A stretch of DNA of 64,000 nucleotides, taken from assembly GCF_003385955.1 (NCBI RefSeq), contig NZ_QRDW01000004.1, positions 62,001-126,000 on the forward strand. The letters are read 5' to 3'. How positions within the stretch are numbered: the stretch's first letter is position 1; each line of letters opens with the position of its first letter. Below are positions 9,078 through 18,670 of the stretch, piece after piece. Source of the DNA: Aestuariispira insulae (lineage in GTDB: Bacteria > Pseudomonadota > Alphaproteobacteria > UBA8366 > Aestuariispiraceae). The translations under genes and the position numbers were made by a program. Below the pieces are notes generated by a model, which saw nothing but the letters and a program-made list of their open reading frames with translations, was not told the DNA's origin and did no database searches.

Positions 9078-10415
9078 ATGACGACCAAGCGCATGGGATT
9101 GAGCGGCAAACCGGAAACGGCGGCGGAAATGGCCGCCCGCTTTGATGATTTGCATCCGCCCTATAATGAAATGATGGCGATGACCGAGAGTAATCGCTGC
9201 CTTTATTGCTATGATGCACCTTGCACCACTGCCTGCCCAACCAGCATTGATATTCCGGCATTCATCCGGAAGATTTCGACCGGCAACCCCAACGGCGCGG
9301 CAAAGACGATTCTGGAAGAAAACATCCTCGGTGGTACCTGCGCACGTGTCTGTCCAACGGAAACCCTGTGCGAACAGGCCTGCGTCTGCAATGAGTTGGA
9401 GGGCGGGCCGGTCCCGATTGGCCGGTTGCAGCGTTACGCGGTTGATCATTTCATGGAGGCGGACAAGCCGCACCCGTTTGGCCGGAAACCCTCGAGCGGC
9501 AAAACGGTTGCGGTTGTCGGGGCCGGGCCTGCGGGCCTGGCCTGCGCGCATCGCCTGGCGATGTTAGGCCATGATGCGGTTGTTTTTGAGGCTAAGGCGA
9601 AGGCGGGGGGGCTGAATGAATATGGTCTTGCCGCCTATAAAATGACCAATGATTTTGCCCAGAAGGAAGTGGATTTCTTATTGGAGATTGGTGGTATCAC
9701 CATCCAGTACGAACAACGCCTTGGCGACAATCTGCTGCTTGCCGATCTGAGCCGGGATTATGATGCTGTCTTTATCGGTATTGGTCTTGGCGATGTGAAT
9801 GATTTGGGGCTGGAAGGCGAAGACAAGGACGGCATTCACAGCGCGATCGACTTCATTGAAGAAATTCGTCAGGCACCGGACAAGCGCGATGTCGCGGTCG
9901 GTGACAATGTGATCGTGATTGGTGGCGGTAATACGGCCATTGATGCCGCGGTTCAGGCAAAACGGCTGGGGGCCGGTGAGGTCACCCTGGTCTACCGTCG
10001 CGGAGCCGAACAGATGGGGGCAACGGATTTTGAACAGGACCTGGCCAAACTGAATGATGTCATCGTGCGCTATTGGTCCATGCCATCCGGCATCAAGGGC
10101 AATGGCAAGGTTGAGAGCATGGTCTTTGAAAAGGCCGAGCTGGATGGTGGTAAACTGATGGGCACAGGAGAGACCTATGAGGTCAAAGCCGACATGGTTT
10201 TGAAAGCTGTTGGCCAGAAACTATTGCCTTCCGGATTGGATGGTATTGAGCTCAATCGGGGTAAACTGGTGCTTGATGAAAAATTCCAAACCACGATGGG
10301 CGGGGTATTTGCTGGTGGTGATGCGGTTGCCTCGGGCGAAGATCTAACGGTTCAGGCGGTTGAGGACGGCAAGCAGGCCGCCCATGCGATCGACCAATAT
10401 CTGTCCGGTATGTGA
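9078..10415 (+). CDS. preT: NAD-dependent dihydropyrimidine dehydrogenase, PreT subunit
   Basis: Electron-input subunit of the enzyme that reduces uracil and thymine to dihydropyrimidines. 445 residues. The N-terminal iron-sulfur region has CLYCYDAPCTTACPTS and CARVCPTETLCEQACVC. An FAD site VAVVGAGPAGLACA follows, then an NAD(P) site VIVIGGGNTAIDAA, and a C-terminal GGVFAGGDAV flavin motif, as in the glutamate synthase small subunit family. I start at ATG 9078, preceded by GGGAG. It is followed 19 bases later by preA, giving the classic PreTA pair, and is probably controlled by the RutR-like sites upstream. Confidence 0.94.
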   Translation: MTTKRMGLSGKPETAAEMAARFDDLHPPYNEMMAMTESNRCLYCYDAPCTTACPTSIDIPAFIRKISTGNPNGAAKTILEENILGGTCARVCPTETLCEQACVCNELEGGPVPIGRLQRYAVDHFMEADKPHPFGRKPSSGKTVAVVGAGPAGLACAHRLAMLGHDAVVFEAKAKAGGLNEYGLAAYKMTNDFAQKEVDFLLEIGGITIQYEQRLGDNLLLADLSRDYDAVFIGIGLGDVNDLGLEGEDKDGIHSAIDFIEEIRQAPDKRDVAVGDNVIVIGGGNTAIDAAVQAKRLGAGEVTLVYRRGAEQMGATDFEQDLAKLNDVIVRYWSMPSGIKGNGKVESMVFEKAELDGGKLMGTGETYEVKADMVLKAVGQKLLPSGLDGIELNRGKLVLDEKFQTTMGGVFAGGDAVASGEDLTVQAVEDGKQAAHAIDQYLSGM

Positions 10416-10434
10416 GAGAAGGGGATTAGAGACT

Positions 10435-11712
10435 ATGGCTGATTTGAAATGCACCATCGCCGGTATTGAGAGCATCAACCCCTTCTGGCTGGCCTCTGCA
10501 CCGCCCACGGACAAGAAATACAATGTTGTCCGTGCGTTTGAAGCTGGTTGGGGCGGTGTTGTCTGGAAGACCCTTGGGATTGATCCGCCGGTGATCAATG
10601 TTTCCAGTCGCTACGGCGTGCATCATGACCATAAGCGCCGGGTCATGGGGATCAATAATATCGAGCTGATCACCGACAGGCCGCTGGAGGTGAACCTTCA
10701 GGAAATCCGGGAAGTGCGCGAGGAATGGCCGGATCGGGTGATCATCGGTTCCATCATGGCGCCGGTCGAAAAACACTATTGGCAGGATCTGGCCCGTCAG
10801 GTGGCGGATGCTGGTGTTCATGGGCTGGAATTGAACCTTGGCTGTCCGCACGGCATGTGTGAACGCGGCATGGGATCCGCCATCGGGCAGGTGCCGGAAA
10901 TGGTGGAACAGGTGACCCGATGGGTGAAAGAGGCTGTCGACATTCCCGTCTTCACCAAACTGACTCCCAATATCACCAATATTCTCTGGTCTGCGGAAGC
11001 AGCTTATAAAGGCGGCGCGGATGCGGTCTCGCTGATCAACACAGTCAATTCCATCATCTCGGTCGATCTGGATCAGATGGCTCCGACACCGACTGTGGAT
11101 GGTGTCGGCACCCATGGCGGCTATTGCGGATCGGCGGTCAAGCCGATCGCGCTGAACATGGTGGCCGAGATCGCCAAGAGCCCGGATACCGGCAATATGC
11201 ATATCTCCGGCATCGGCGGTATCACCGACTGGAAAGACGCGGTTGAATTCATGACCCTGGGGTCGAATGCGGTCCAAGTCTGCACTGCGGCCATGGTTTA
11301 TGGCTTCCGCATTGTTGAAGACCTGATCGACGGCATGTCCGACTGGATGGATGAAAAGGGTTATACATCCGTCGCCGAATTCACCGGGGCTGCCGTTCCG
11401 CAGGTCAAGGACTGGAACGAGCTGAATATGAACTATGACATCAAAGCGGTGATCGACCCGGATCAGTGCATTGAATGCGGGCGCTGCCATATTGCCTGTG
11501 AAGACACTTCCCATCAGGCGATCTTGATGAAAACCAGGGAAGACGGCGGCAAGCTGTTTGAGGTGGTGGATGATGAATGTGTGGGCTGTAACCTCTGCCT
11601 GCATGTCTGCCCGGTGGAAGGTTGTATCAGCATGAAAGAAGTGAGTGCGGGCAAACCGGCTCTCACCTGGCCGGAACATCCGCTTAATCCGATGAAACAG
11701 GCGGCAGAATAG
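10435..11712 (+). CDS. preA: NAD-dependent dihydropyrimidine dehydrogenase, PreA subunit
   Basis: Catalytic FMN subunit that reduces uracil/thymine with electrons from PreT. 425 residues. The dihydroorotate-dehydrogenase-like barrel carries ELNLGCPHGMCERGMG, holding the active-site Cys. The C-terminus has a two-cluster ferredoxin module, CIECGRCHIACE and CVGCNLCLHVCPVEGC. The ATG at 10435 has AAGGGG upstream and is preferred to an in-frame start inside preT. It follows preT and is 14 bases before the carbamoylase gene. A 4Fe-4S PreA paired with PreT is the bacterial split version of mammalian dihydropyrimidine dehydrogenase. Confidence 0.95.
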   Translation: MADLKCTIAGIESINPFWLASAPPTDKKYNVVRAFEAGWGGVVWKTLGIDPPVINVSSRYGVHHDHKRRVMGINNIELITDRPLEVNLQEIREVREEWPDRVIIGSIMAPVEKHYWQDLARQVADAGVHGLELNLGCPHGMCERGMGSAIGQVPEMVEQVTRWVKEAVDIPVFTKLTPNITNILWSAEAAYKGGADAVSLINTVNSIISVDLDQMAPTPTVDGVGTHGGYCGSAVKPIALNMVAEIAKSPDTGNMHISGIGGITDWKDAVEFMTLGSNAVQVCTAAMVYGFRIVEDLIDGMSDWMDEKGYTSVAEFTGAAVPQVKDWNELNMNYDIKAVIDPDQCIECGRCHIACEDTSHQAILMKTREDGGKLFEVVDDECVGCNLCLHVCPVEGCISMKEVSAGKPALTWPEHPLNPMKQAAE

Positions 11713-11726
11713 GGAAGGGCAAAATC

Positions 11727-13007
11727 ATGACCGTACAAGCAAAGTCAAGGAACCTGCGCATCAATGGACAGCGCCTTTGGGACAGCCTGATGGAAATGGC
11801 CAAGATCGGGGCGACGGAAAAAGGCGGTGTCTGCCGCCTGGCCCTGACTGATGTAGATAAGGAGGGCCGCGATCTTTTCGTTAAATGGTGCGAGGATGCA
11901 GGATGCACCATCCGTACTGACAAGATGGGGAATATCTTTGCCCGGCGTGCCGGCCGCAATAATGACCTGCCGCCGATCCTAACCGGCAGCCATCTGGATA
12001 GCCAGCCGACCGGCGGCCGCTTTGACGGGGTCTATGGCGTGCTGGCCGGTCTGGAGGTGGTGCGCGCGTTGAATGATGCGGGCTATGAAACGGAAGCCCC
12101 GGTGGAGGTGGCCGTTTGGACCAATGAAGAAGGCTCGCGCTTCCCGCCAGCCATGGTTTCTTCGGGCGTTTTTGCTAAGGTGTTTGACCTGGAATATGGT
12201 CTCAGCCGGGCTGATGTCGATGGCAAGACCATGGGGGAAGAGATCAAGCGCATCGGCTATGACGGCCCCGATGAGCCGACCATTGACGGTCATCCGGTCG
12301 GTGCCTATTTCGAAGCTCATATCGAGCAGGGACCGATACTCGAGGATGAGGAAAAGACCATTGGCGTTGTGACTGATGCCCAGGGCCAGCGCTGGTATGA
12401 AATTACCTTAACAGGGGTGGAGGCCCATGCCGGGCCGACCCCGATGAATTTGCGCAAAGATGCATTGTTGGGGGCGGCCCGGATTGTCGATGCGGTCAAT
12501 CGAATCGGCATGGCGAACCAGCCCTATGCCTGTGCGACAGTCGGGATGATGCAGGTTCATCCCAATTCCAGGAATGTGATCCCGGGCCAAGTTTTCCTGA
12601 CCGTTGATTTCCGCCATCCCGATGATGAGATCCTGGCTAAAATGGATGGGCAATTGCGTGAAGCGGTCGAGGATATCCGTGACGAAATCGGGCTGGAGAT
12701 GGATTTTGAACAGATCTGGTATTATGCACCGATTAAATTTGAAGCATCCTGTGTCCAGGCTGTCCGCGACGGGGTGGAGATCATGGGCTACAGCAACCGG
12801 GACATGGTTTCCGGCGCAGGCCATGATGCCTGTTATCTCTCCAAAGTCACGCCGACAGGCATGATCTTCATCCCCTGTGTCGACGGGATCAGCCACAACG
12901 AGATCGAGGATGCGACACCCGAATGGGTAGAAGCCGGCGGCCAGGTGCTGCTGCAGGCGATGATCGCCAAGGCAGATGAAACAATACTCAATATTTCAAA
13001 AGGATAG
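11727..13007 (+). CDS. Zn-dependent N-carbamoyl amidohydrolase (hydantoinase/carbamoylase family)
   Basis: 426 residues, M20-type zinc carbamoylase. Metal ligands sit in GSHLDSQPTGGRFDG (His89, Asp100), WTNEEGSRF (about 131-139), EAHIEQGP, GVEAHAGPTPMN and GAGHDACYL. In this context it most likely cleaves N-carbamoyl-beta-alanine and N-carbamoyl-beta-aminoisobutyrate to the beta-amino acid, CO2 and ammonia. AllC-type ureido hydrolysis is an alternative from the same family. It is the third gene of the preTA unit and is followed by an intrinsic terminator. A second, unrelated ureidopropionase candidate lies 390 bases downstream. Confidence 0.92.
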   Translation: MTVQAKSRNLRINGQRLWDSLMEMAKIGATEKGGVCRLALTDVDKEGRDLFVKWCEDAGCTIRTDKMGNIFARRAGRNNDLPPILTGSHLDSQPTGGRFDGVYGVLAGLEVVRALNDAGYETEAPVEVAVWTNEEGSRFPPAMVSSGVFAKVFDLEYGLSRADVDGKTMGEEIKRIGYDGPDEPTIDGHPVGAYFEAHIEQGPILEDEEKTIGVVTDAQGQRWYEITLTGVEAHAGPTPMNLRKDALLGAARIVDAVNRIGMANQPYACATVGMMQVHPNSRNVIPGQVFLTVDFRHPDDEILAKMDGQLREAVEDIRDEIGLEMDFEQIWYYAPIKFEASCVQAVRDGVEIMGYSNRDMVSGAGHDACYLSKVTPTGMIFIPCVDGISHNEIEDATPEWVEAGGQVLLQAMIAKADETILNISKG

Positions 13008-13021
13008 AGGCAACCCCGACT

Positions 13022-13055
13022 GGGACCTGCGGGACTATCCCGCGGTCCCGTTTTT
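13022..13055 (+). terminator. Intrinsic terminator of preTA-carbamoylase unit
   Basis: GGGACC and GCGGGA (13022-13034) pair with TCCCGC and GGTCCC (13038-13049). The stem has one bulged T and a 3-base loop, followed by TTTTT after G13050. Confidence 0.9.
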
Positions 13056-13091
13056 CCCGGTTTGAGGGAATGGAGATCGGTTGTAATATTG

Positions 13092-13107
13092 TTGACCGTT
13101 TGGTCAG
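13092..13107. promoter_or_regulatory. RutR-like operator palindrome
   Basis: TTGACCGTTTGGTCAG matches 12 of 14 defined positions of the remembered RutR consensus TTGACCAnnTGGTCAA. It lies between the preTA-unit terminator and the second pyrimidine unit, 308 bases before the nitrilase-type gene. Together with the pair at 8776-8814 it suggests both units answer to one uracil-sensing TetR-family repressor. Confidence 0.7.
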
Positions 13108-13399
13108 TAGGGGTGTAACCTGATTCACAAGGTCCATCTGTGAAAAATGAAACCGGTGCGGGTTGCACAAGCAAATAGACACCGGAAAAGGGCCTGCAAG
13201 AACAGGATGAAAGGGAAGATTTGATAGGGAGTGCGTTTAAGCCTCCATATTCCTCTCAGCATCCAAGAGTATCCGGGGAGAGCAGGCGGATATCGTCCGC
13301 ATCCCCGCAGTATCAAGAAGTTTTTCGCGGGCTTGATTGCCCGAACCGTTTTCCTTTGCCTGCCTGATTGTGCAGGCCTGTTTTGGGGAGAGTTCGCTT
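13108..13399 (+). other. Long leader of second pyrimidine unit
   Basis: About 290 bases without a convincing gene. It contains the 11-mer shared with the preT leader (13121-13131). Close to the next gene it holds a hairpin, GCCTGC (13358-13363) pairing with GCAGGC (13372-13377), followed by CTGTTTT and then the ribosome site GGGGAG of the nitrilase gene. The hairpin could act as an attenuator or ribosome-site modulator. This is weak evidence, as the stem has only 6 pairs. Confidence 0.4.
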
Positions 13400-14263
13400 A
13401 TGACGATGTTGCGCGGCGGTCTGATACAAATGGGGTTGAAAGGGGATACGGCGGACAGTCCGGAAAAAATCCGCGATGCGATGCTGGAGGCTCATTTGCC
13501 GCTGGTTGAAGAGGCTGGCCGCAAAGGCGTCCAAGTGCTCTGTTTCCAGGAAGTCTTCACCCAGCCTTATTTCTGCCCCAGCCAGGACAGCAAATGGTAT
13601 GCGGCTGCGGAACAAATTCCCGACGGTGTTACGACCCAGATCATGTGCGAGATGGCTAAGAAACATAACATGGTCATTGTGGTGCCGATCTATGAGGAAG
13701 ACATCACCGGGGTCTATTACAACACAGCTGCCGTGATTGACGCGGATGGCCGATATCTTGGTAAATACCGCAAAACCCATATCCCGCAGGTTGCCGGTTT
13801 CTGGGAGAAATTCTTCTTTAAGCCCGGTGCATCAGATTGGCCGGTCTTCGAGACCGCCTATTGCAAATTGGGTGTCTATATCTGTTACGACCGCCATTTT
13901 CCGGAAGGCTGGCGAGCGCTGGCGCTGAACGGGGCGGAATATATCGTCAATCCGTCAGCCACTGTCGCTGGCGTTTCCGAATATCTCTGGAAGCTGGAAC
14001 AACCGGCGTCGGCGGCGGCCAATGGGGTCTATATCGGCGCGATCAACCGGGTTGGGCGCGAACAGCCCTGGGACATTGGTGAGTTTTACGGCCAGAGCTA
14101 TTTCGTCAACCCGCGCGGCCAGATTGAAGCGATCGCAAGTCGCGACAAGGATGAGCTGATCGTCCATGACATGGATATGGACATGATCAAGGAAGTTCGT
14201 AACAGCTGGCAGTTTTTCAGGGATCGGAGGCCGGATACTTACGGGCCGCTGACCGGACTGTGA
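13400..14263 (+). CDS. Nitrilase-superfamily beta-ureidopropionase candidate
   Basis: 287-residue carbon-nitrogen hydrolase. The Glu-Lys-Cys triad is visible as Glu51 (CFQEVF), Lys125 (KYRKTHIP) and Cys162 (ICYDRHFPEG). The surrounding sequence, including HIPQVAGFWEKFFFKPG, resembles the eukaryotic beta-ureidopropionase (UPB1) branch rather than aliphatic nitrilases. Expected reaction: N-carbamoyl-beta-alanine to beta-alanine, CO2 and ammonia. N-carbamoylputrescine amidase is the main alternative. Start ATG 13400 follows GGGGAG. It opens the unit with the NCS1 permease and dihydropyrimidinase, duplicating the function expected of the zinc carbamoylase. Confidence 0.9.
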   Translation: MTMLRGGLIQMGLKGDTADSPEKIRDAMLEAHLPLVEEAGRKGVQVLCFQEVFTQPYFCPSQDSKWYAAAEQIPDGVTTQIMCEMAKKHNMVIVVPIYEEDITGVYYNTAAVIDADGRYLGKYRKTHIPQVAGFWEKFFFKPGASDWPVFETAYCKLGVYICYDRHFPEGWRALALNGAEYIVNPSATVAGVSEYLWKLEQPASAAANGVYIGAINRVGREQPWDIGEFYGQSYFVNPRGQIEAIASRDKDELIVHDMDMDMIKEVRNSWQFFRDRRPDTYGPLTGL

Positions 14264-14475
14264 CAAATTTGAGAATCGTATAACAGTTTCAATCGTTTCT
14301 GGCCGGTTGCTCTAACAAGAAAACATATGCGGGGAGCAGCATCCGGCCCGCCCCGATACACCGGCGGGGTGACAAAGAGGGGACCGGTGCGGCAAGGCGG
14401 GACATGTTCGGGAAGAGACCTGACAACAGGCAAGTCCGGGGAAAACAGGTCCGCGCATATCTGGGAGATAGACAC

Positions 14476-15987
14476 GTGACTGATAATGCTTCGGTAGCAG
14501 GACAAGGGACTGTTACAGATGAATATGGGGTGACGCATTCACAAATAGCGGGTGCAGATCCGGATTTATTTAACGAAGACCTTGCGCCCGCGTCGGCCGA
14601 GGCTCGTACTTGGGACTGGAAAGCAATTGCCGCCTTATGGGTTGGTATGGTGGTTTGCGTTCCAACATATTTCATTGCCGCCAGTCTGGTGGCTGACGGA
14701 ATGTCCTGGTGGCAGGCGGTAATCACTGTGTTGCTCGGCAACGTGATTGTAGCCGTTCCCATGATGTTAATCGGCCACGCAGGTACGAAACACGGGATTC
14801 CATTCCCGGTTCTGCTTAGGTCATCCTTTGGTACAGTCGGTGCAAAGATTCCAGGTGTTGCCCGTGGTCTGGTGGCATGCGGCTGGTTCGGAATCCAAAC
14901 CTGGGTAGGCGGCTCAGCCATTTATGTAATCTTAAATGCCGTATCTGGTAATGCTTTTGCTGGTGAACCGCTTCCATTTCTCGGTATTGATGCAGCACAA
15001 ACCTTGAGTTTTCTTGCGTTTTGGGCGTTGCATCTCTGGTTCATTCGGCATGGTACGGAATCGATCCGCTGGCTGGAAACCTACGCGGCACCGTTCCTTC
15101 TGCTTATGGGGCTGGCGCTGTTGGCCTGGGCCTATGTGAAGGCGGGTGGTTTCGGTGAAATGTTGTCTGCACCGAGTGCGTTTGGCCCCGGTGGGGAGAA
15201 GGAAGGCCAATTCTGGAGCGCTTTCATTCCGGGTTTGACTGCAATGGTCGGGTTTTGGGCTACACTGGCTTTGAACATTCCGGATTTCACCCGTTATGCC
15301 AAAAGCCAGAAGGATCAGATCCTCGGCCAGGCAGTCGGCCTGCCGATCCCGATGGCGCTCTTTGCATTCATCGGCGTAGCAGTAACCTCCGCAACCGTGG
15401 TGATCTATGGTGAGGCGATCTGGGATCCGGTTAAGCTTGCGGAGCGCATGGAAGGCTTTGGTATAGTGGTTGCCCTGTTTGCGTTGGTTGTGGCCACTCT
15501 GACTACAAATCTGGCAGCCAATGTTGTGGCTCCATCCCATGGTTTTTCCAATCTCAGCCCTAAGAAGATTTCCTTCAAGATGGGGGGGTATATCACAGCA
15601 GCGATCGGTATTGCGATTTTCCCTTGGAAACTGATCGAAAGCACCCAGGGTTATATCTTTACTTGGCTAATCGGATATTCAGCTTTGCTGGGACCGATCG
15701 CAGGCATCCTGATCGTGGACTATTTCCTGATCCGCAAAACCGAACTGAAAGTGGACGATCTGTTTCGGCATGATGGGATTTATGGCGGTAGAAATGGCTG
15801 GAACATGGCGGGTATCACCGCGCTTATCATTGGTATCCTGCCCAACCTGCCGGGTTTCCTGAATGCGGCCGGTTTTGTTGAAAGCGTACCATCGTTCTTC
15901 ACCGGAATTTATGATTTTGCCTGGTTTGTAGGGCTTCTCATCGCCGGGATTGTCTATTTCGCCATGATGAGCGGTAAACGGAGCTGA
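14476..15987 (+). CDS. NCS1-family nucleobase permease
   Basis: 503-residue integral membrane protein with about 12 hydrophobic segments. The N-terminal DWKAIAALWVGMVVCVPTYF and later WFGIQTWVGG are typical of nucleobase:cation symporter-1 proteins (uracil, cytosine, allantoin, hydantoin). The GTG at 14476 is preferred because GGGAG lies about 8 bases upstream; an ATG at 14404 would add 24 residues with no family match. It sits between the ureidopropionase and dihydropyrimidinase genes, so uracil, thymine or a dihydropyrimidine/hydantoin is the likely substrate (inference). The 211 bases before it contain no gene I can support. Confidence 0.93.
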   Translation: MTDNASVAGQGTVTDEYGVTHSQIAGADPDLFNEDLAPASAEARTWDWKAIAALWVGMVVCVPTYFIAASLVADGMSWWQAVITVLLGNVIVAVPMMLIGHAGTKHGIPFPVLLRSSFGTVGAKIPGVARGLVACGWFGIQTWVGGSAIYVILNAVSGNAFAGEPLPFLGIDAAQTLSFLAFWALHLWFIRHGTESIRWLETYAAPFLLLMGLALLAWAYVKAGGFGEMLSAPSAFGPGGEKEGQFWSAFIPGLTAMVGFWATLALNIPDFTRYAKSQKDQILGQAVGLPIPMALFAFIGVAVTSATVVIYGEAIWDPVKLAERMEGFGIVVALFALVVATLTTNLAANVVAPSHGFSNLSPKKISFKMGGYITAAIGIAIFPWKLIESTQGYIFTWLIGYSALLGPIAGILIVDYFLIRKTELKVDDLFRHDGIYGGRNGWNMAGITALIIGILPNLPGFLNAAGFVESVPSFFTGIYDFAWFVGLLIAGIVYFAMMSGKRS

Positions 15988-16047
15988 TTGTAAGAGAGGG
16001 CTGGCCGGATTCTCACCCTTGGATTCCGGCCGTACCTTTCGAGTTAA

Positions 16048-17541
<1,494 letters not shown>

Positions 17542-17588
17542 CCCCAGACCATAATCGACCTTGTAGCATCCCACAGATGCCGCAAACT

Positions 17589-17615
17589 GGACGCCTTTGA
17601 CCGGGCGTCCTTTTT
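17589..17615 (+). terminator. Intrinsic terminator after dihydropyrimidinase
   Basis: GGACGCC (17589-17595) pairs with GGCGTCC (17604-17610) across an 8-base loop, followed directly by TTTTTC. Confidence 0.9.
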
Positions 17616-17658
17616 CTTTGTGGTTGCAGTTTGATATCGGCTCGGCAATTCTCTTTGT

Positions 17659-18561
17659 ATGCCGATATTCACGCAATCCGCCCGCTGTTTCATCGCCGTC
17701 ACCCAGGCCGGTTCCATCCGCAAGGCGGCAGGGCTGCTCAACACATCGCCCTCTTCGGTCAACCGGCAGATCAAGCAGTTGGAATATGAGATGAAGGTCG
17801 AACTATTCGACCGGAAACCGGATGGCATGCAAATGACCGCTGCCGGCGAGATCCTGCTGGCGGACCTGCAGGAGGCTATGCTGGGCCATAACCGGGCCCG
17901 CAATGCCATATCCGCGCTCAAAGGTATGCAGGGCGGCCATGTGATTTTGGGCGTGGTGGAATGTCTCGCGGCGGATTTTGCCCCTGATTTGCTGGCCGAT
18001 CTGGCCACAGCCTTTCCAGGACTGTCCTTTGATTTGCGCATTGGCCGGACAGCGGAACTGTCCGACAGGCTGGCCAAGGGCGAGCTGGATGTGATTTTGG
18101 CCTTCAACGTGCCGACATTTGCGGAAATCATCACCGAACATATCAGCCATTGGCCGGTGGGTCTGGTCTCTCACCAGAAAACGGGAGAGGGGGATATTGC
18201 TCTTGAAGAGGTTTCAAATTTGCCTCTGGTCCAGCTGGAGCAAAGCTTCGGGGTGCAGGCTTCCCTGACGGAAATGATGAACCGCAAAGGGTTCCAGCCA
18301 CGCCTAATTGGCCAATGCAATTCCATTGCAGCGGTGAAAGGTCTGGTTCGGCGTGGGCGGGGGGCGGCCATCCTGACCCGATTGGATGTTTATCGTGAAT
18401 TAACATTGAAAGAGCTTCATTTCCGGGCAATTGACGCCGAGATGCCGCTGACCGAGCCGCTGTCCCTGTGCGTTGCCCGGAACAGGAAATTATTGTTTGA
18501 TCGAGATGCCGTGCTGGCACGGATTATAGGCCGTCTGGAAGCGCTGATGATGAATGAATAA
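17659..18561 (+). CDS. LysR-family transcriptional regulator
   Basis: 300 residues. The N-terminal winged helix reads FIAVTQAGSIRKAAGLLN, TSPSSVNRQIKQLEYEMKV and ELFDRKPDGMQMTAAGE. An effector-binding periplasmic-protein-like domain follows from about residue 90. The start at 17659 has no obvious ribosome site, which is common for LysR genes. It lies 110 bases upstream of, and in the same direction as, the 8-oxoguanine deaminase gene and just beyond the pyrimidine terminator. It may control the deaminase or an unseen gene. The effector is unknown. Confidence 0.93.
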   Translation: MPIFTQSARCFIAVTQAGSIRKAAGLLNTSPSSVNRQIKQLEYEMKVELFDRKPDGMQMTAAGEILLADLQEAMLGHNRARNAISALKGMQGGHVILGVVECLAADFAPDLLADLATAFPGLSFDLRIGRTAELSDRLAKGELDVILAFNVPTFAEIITEHISHWPVGLVSHQKTGEGDIALEEVSNLPLVQLEQSFGVQASLTEMMNRKGFQPRLIGQCNSIAAVKGLVRRGRGAAILTRLDVYRELTLKELHFRAIDAEMPLTEPLSLCVARNRKLLFDRDAVLARIIGRLEALMMNE

Positions 18562-18670
18562 GGCTGTACCGTTTTCTGCAACGCTTTGTTAGCAACTTGG
18601 CAATATTCGAAACGCTATTCTATCCAATATCTTGTCGGGGAAGCTTACATAAGGACAGGACATTAGCATT

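Noticed and set aside
10426-11679. 417-codon open frame antisense to preA
   Set aside because: His/Asp/Arg-rich composition of a reverse-complement shadow; preA motifs are intact on the other strand.
16003-16031. GGCCGGA/TCCGGCC hairpin between the permease and dihydropyrimidinase genes
   Set aside because: Only 7 pairs, a 15-base loop and no T-run; too weak to call a terminator.
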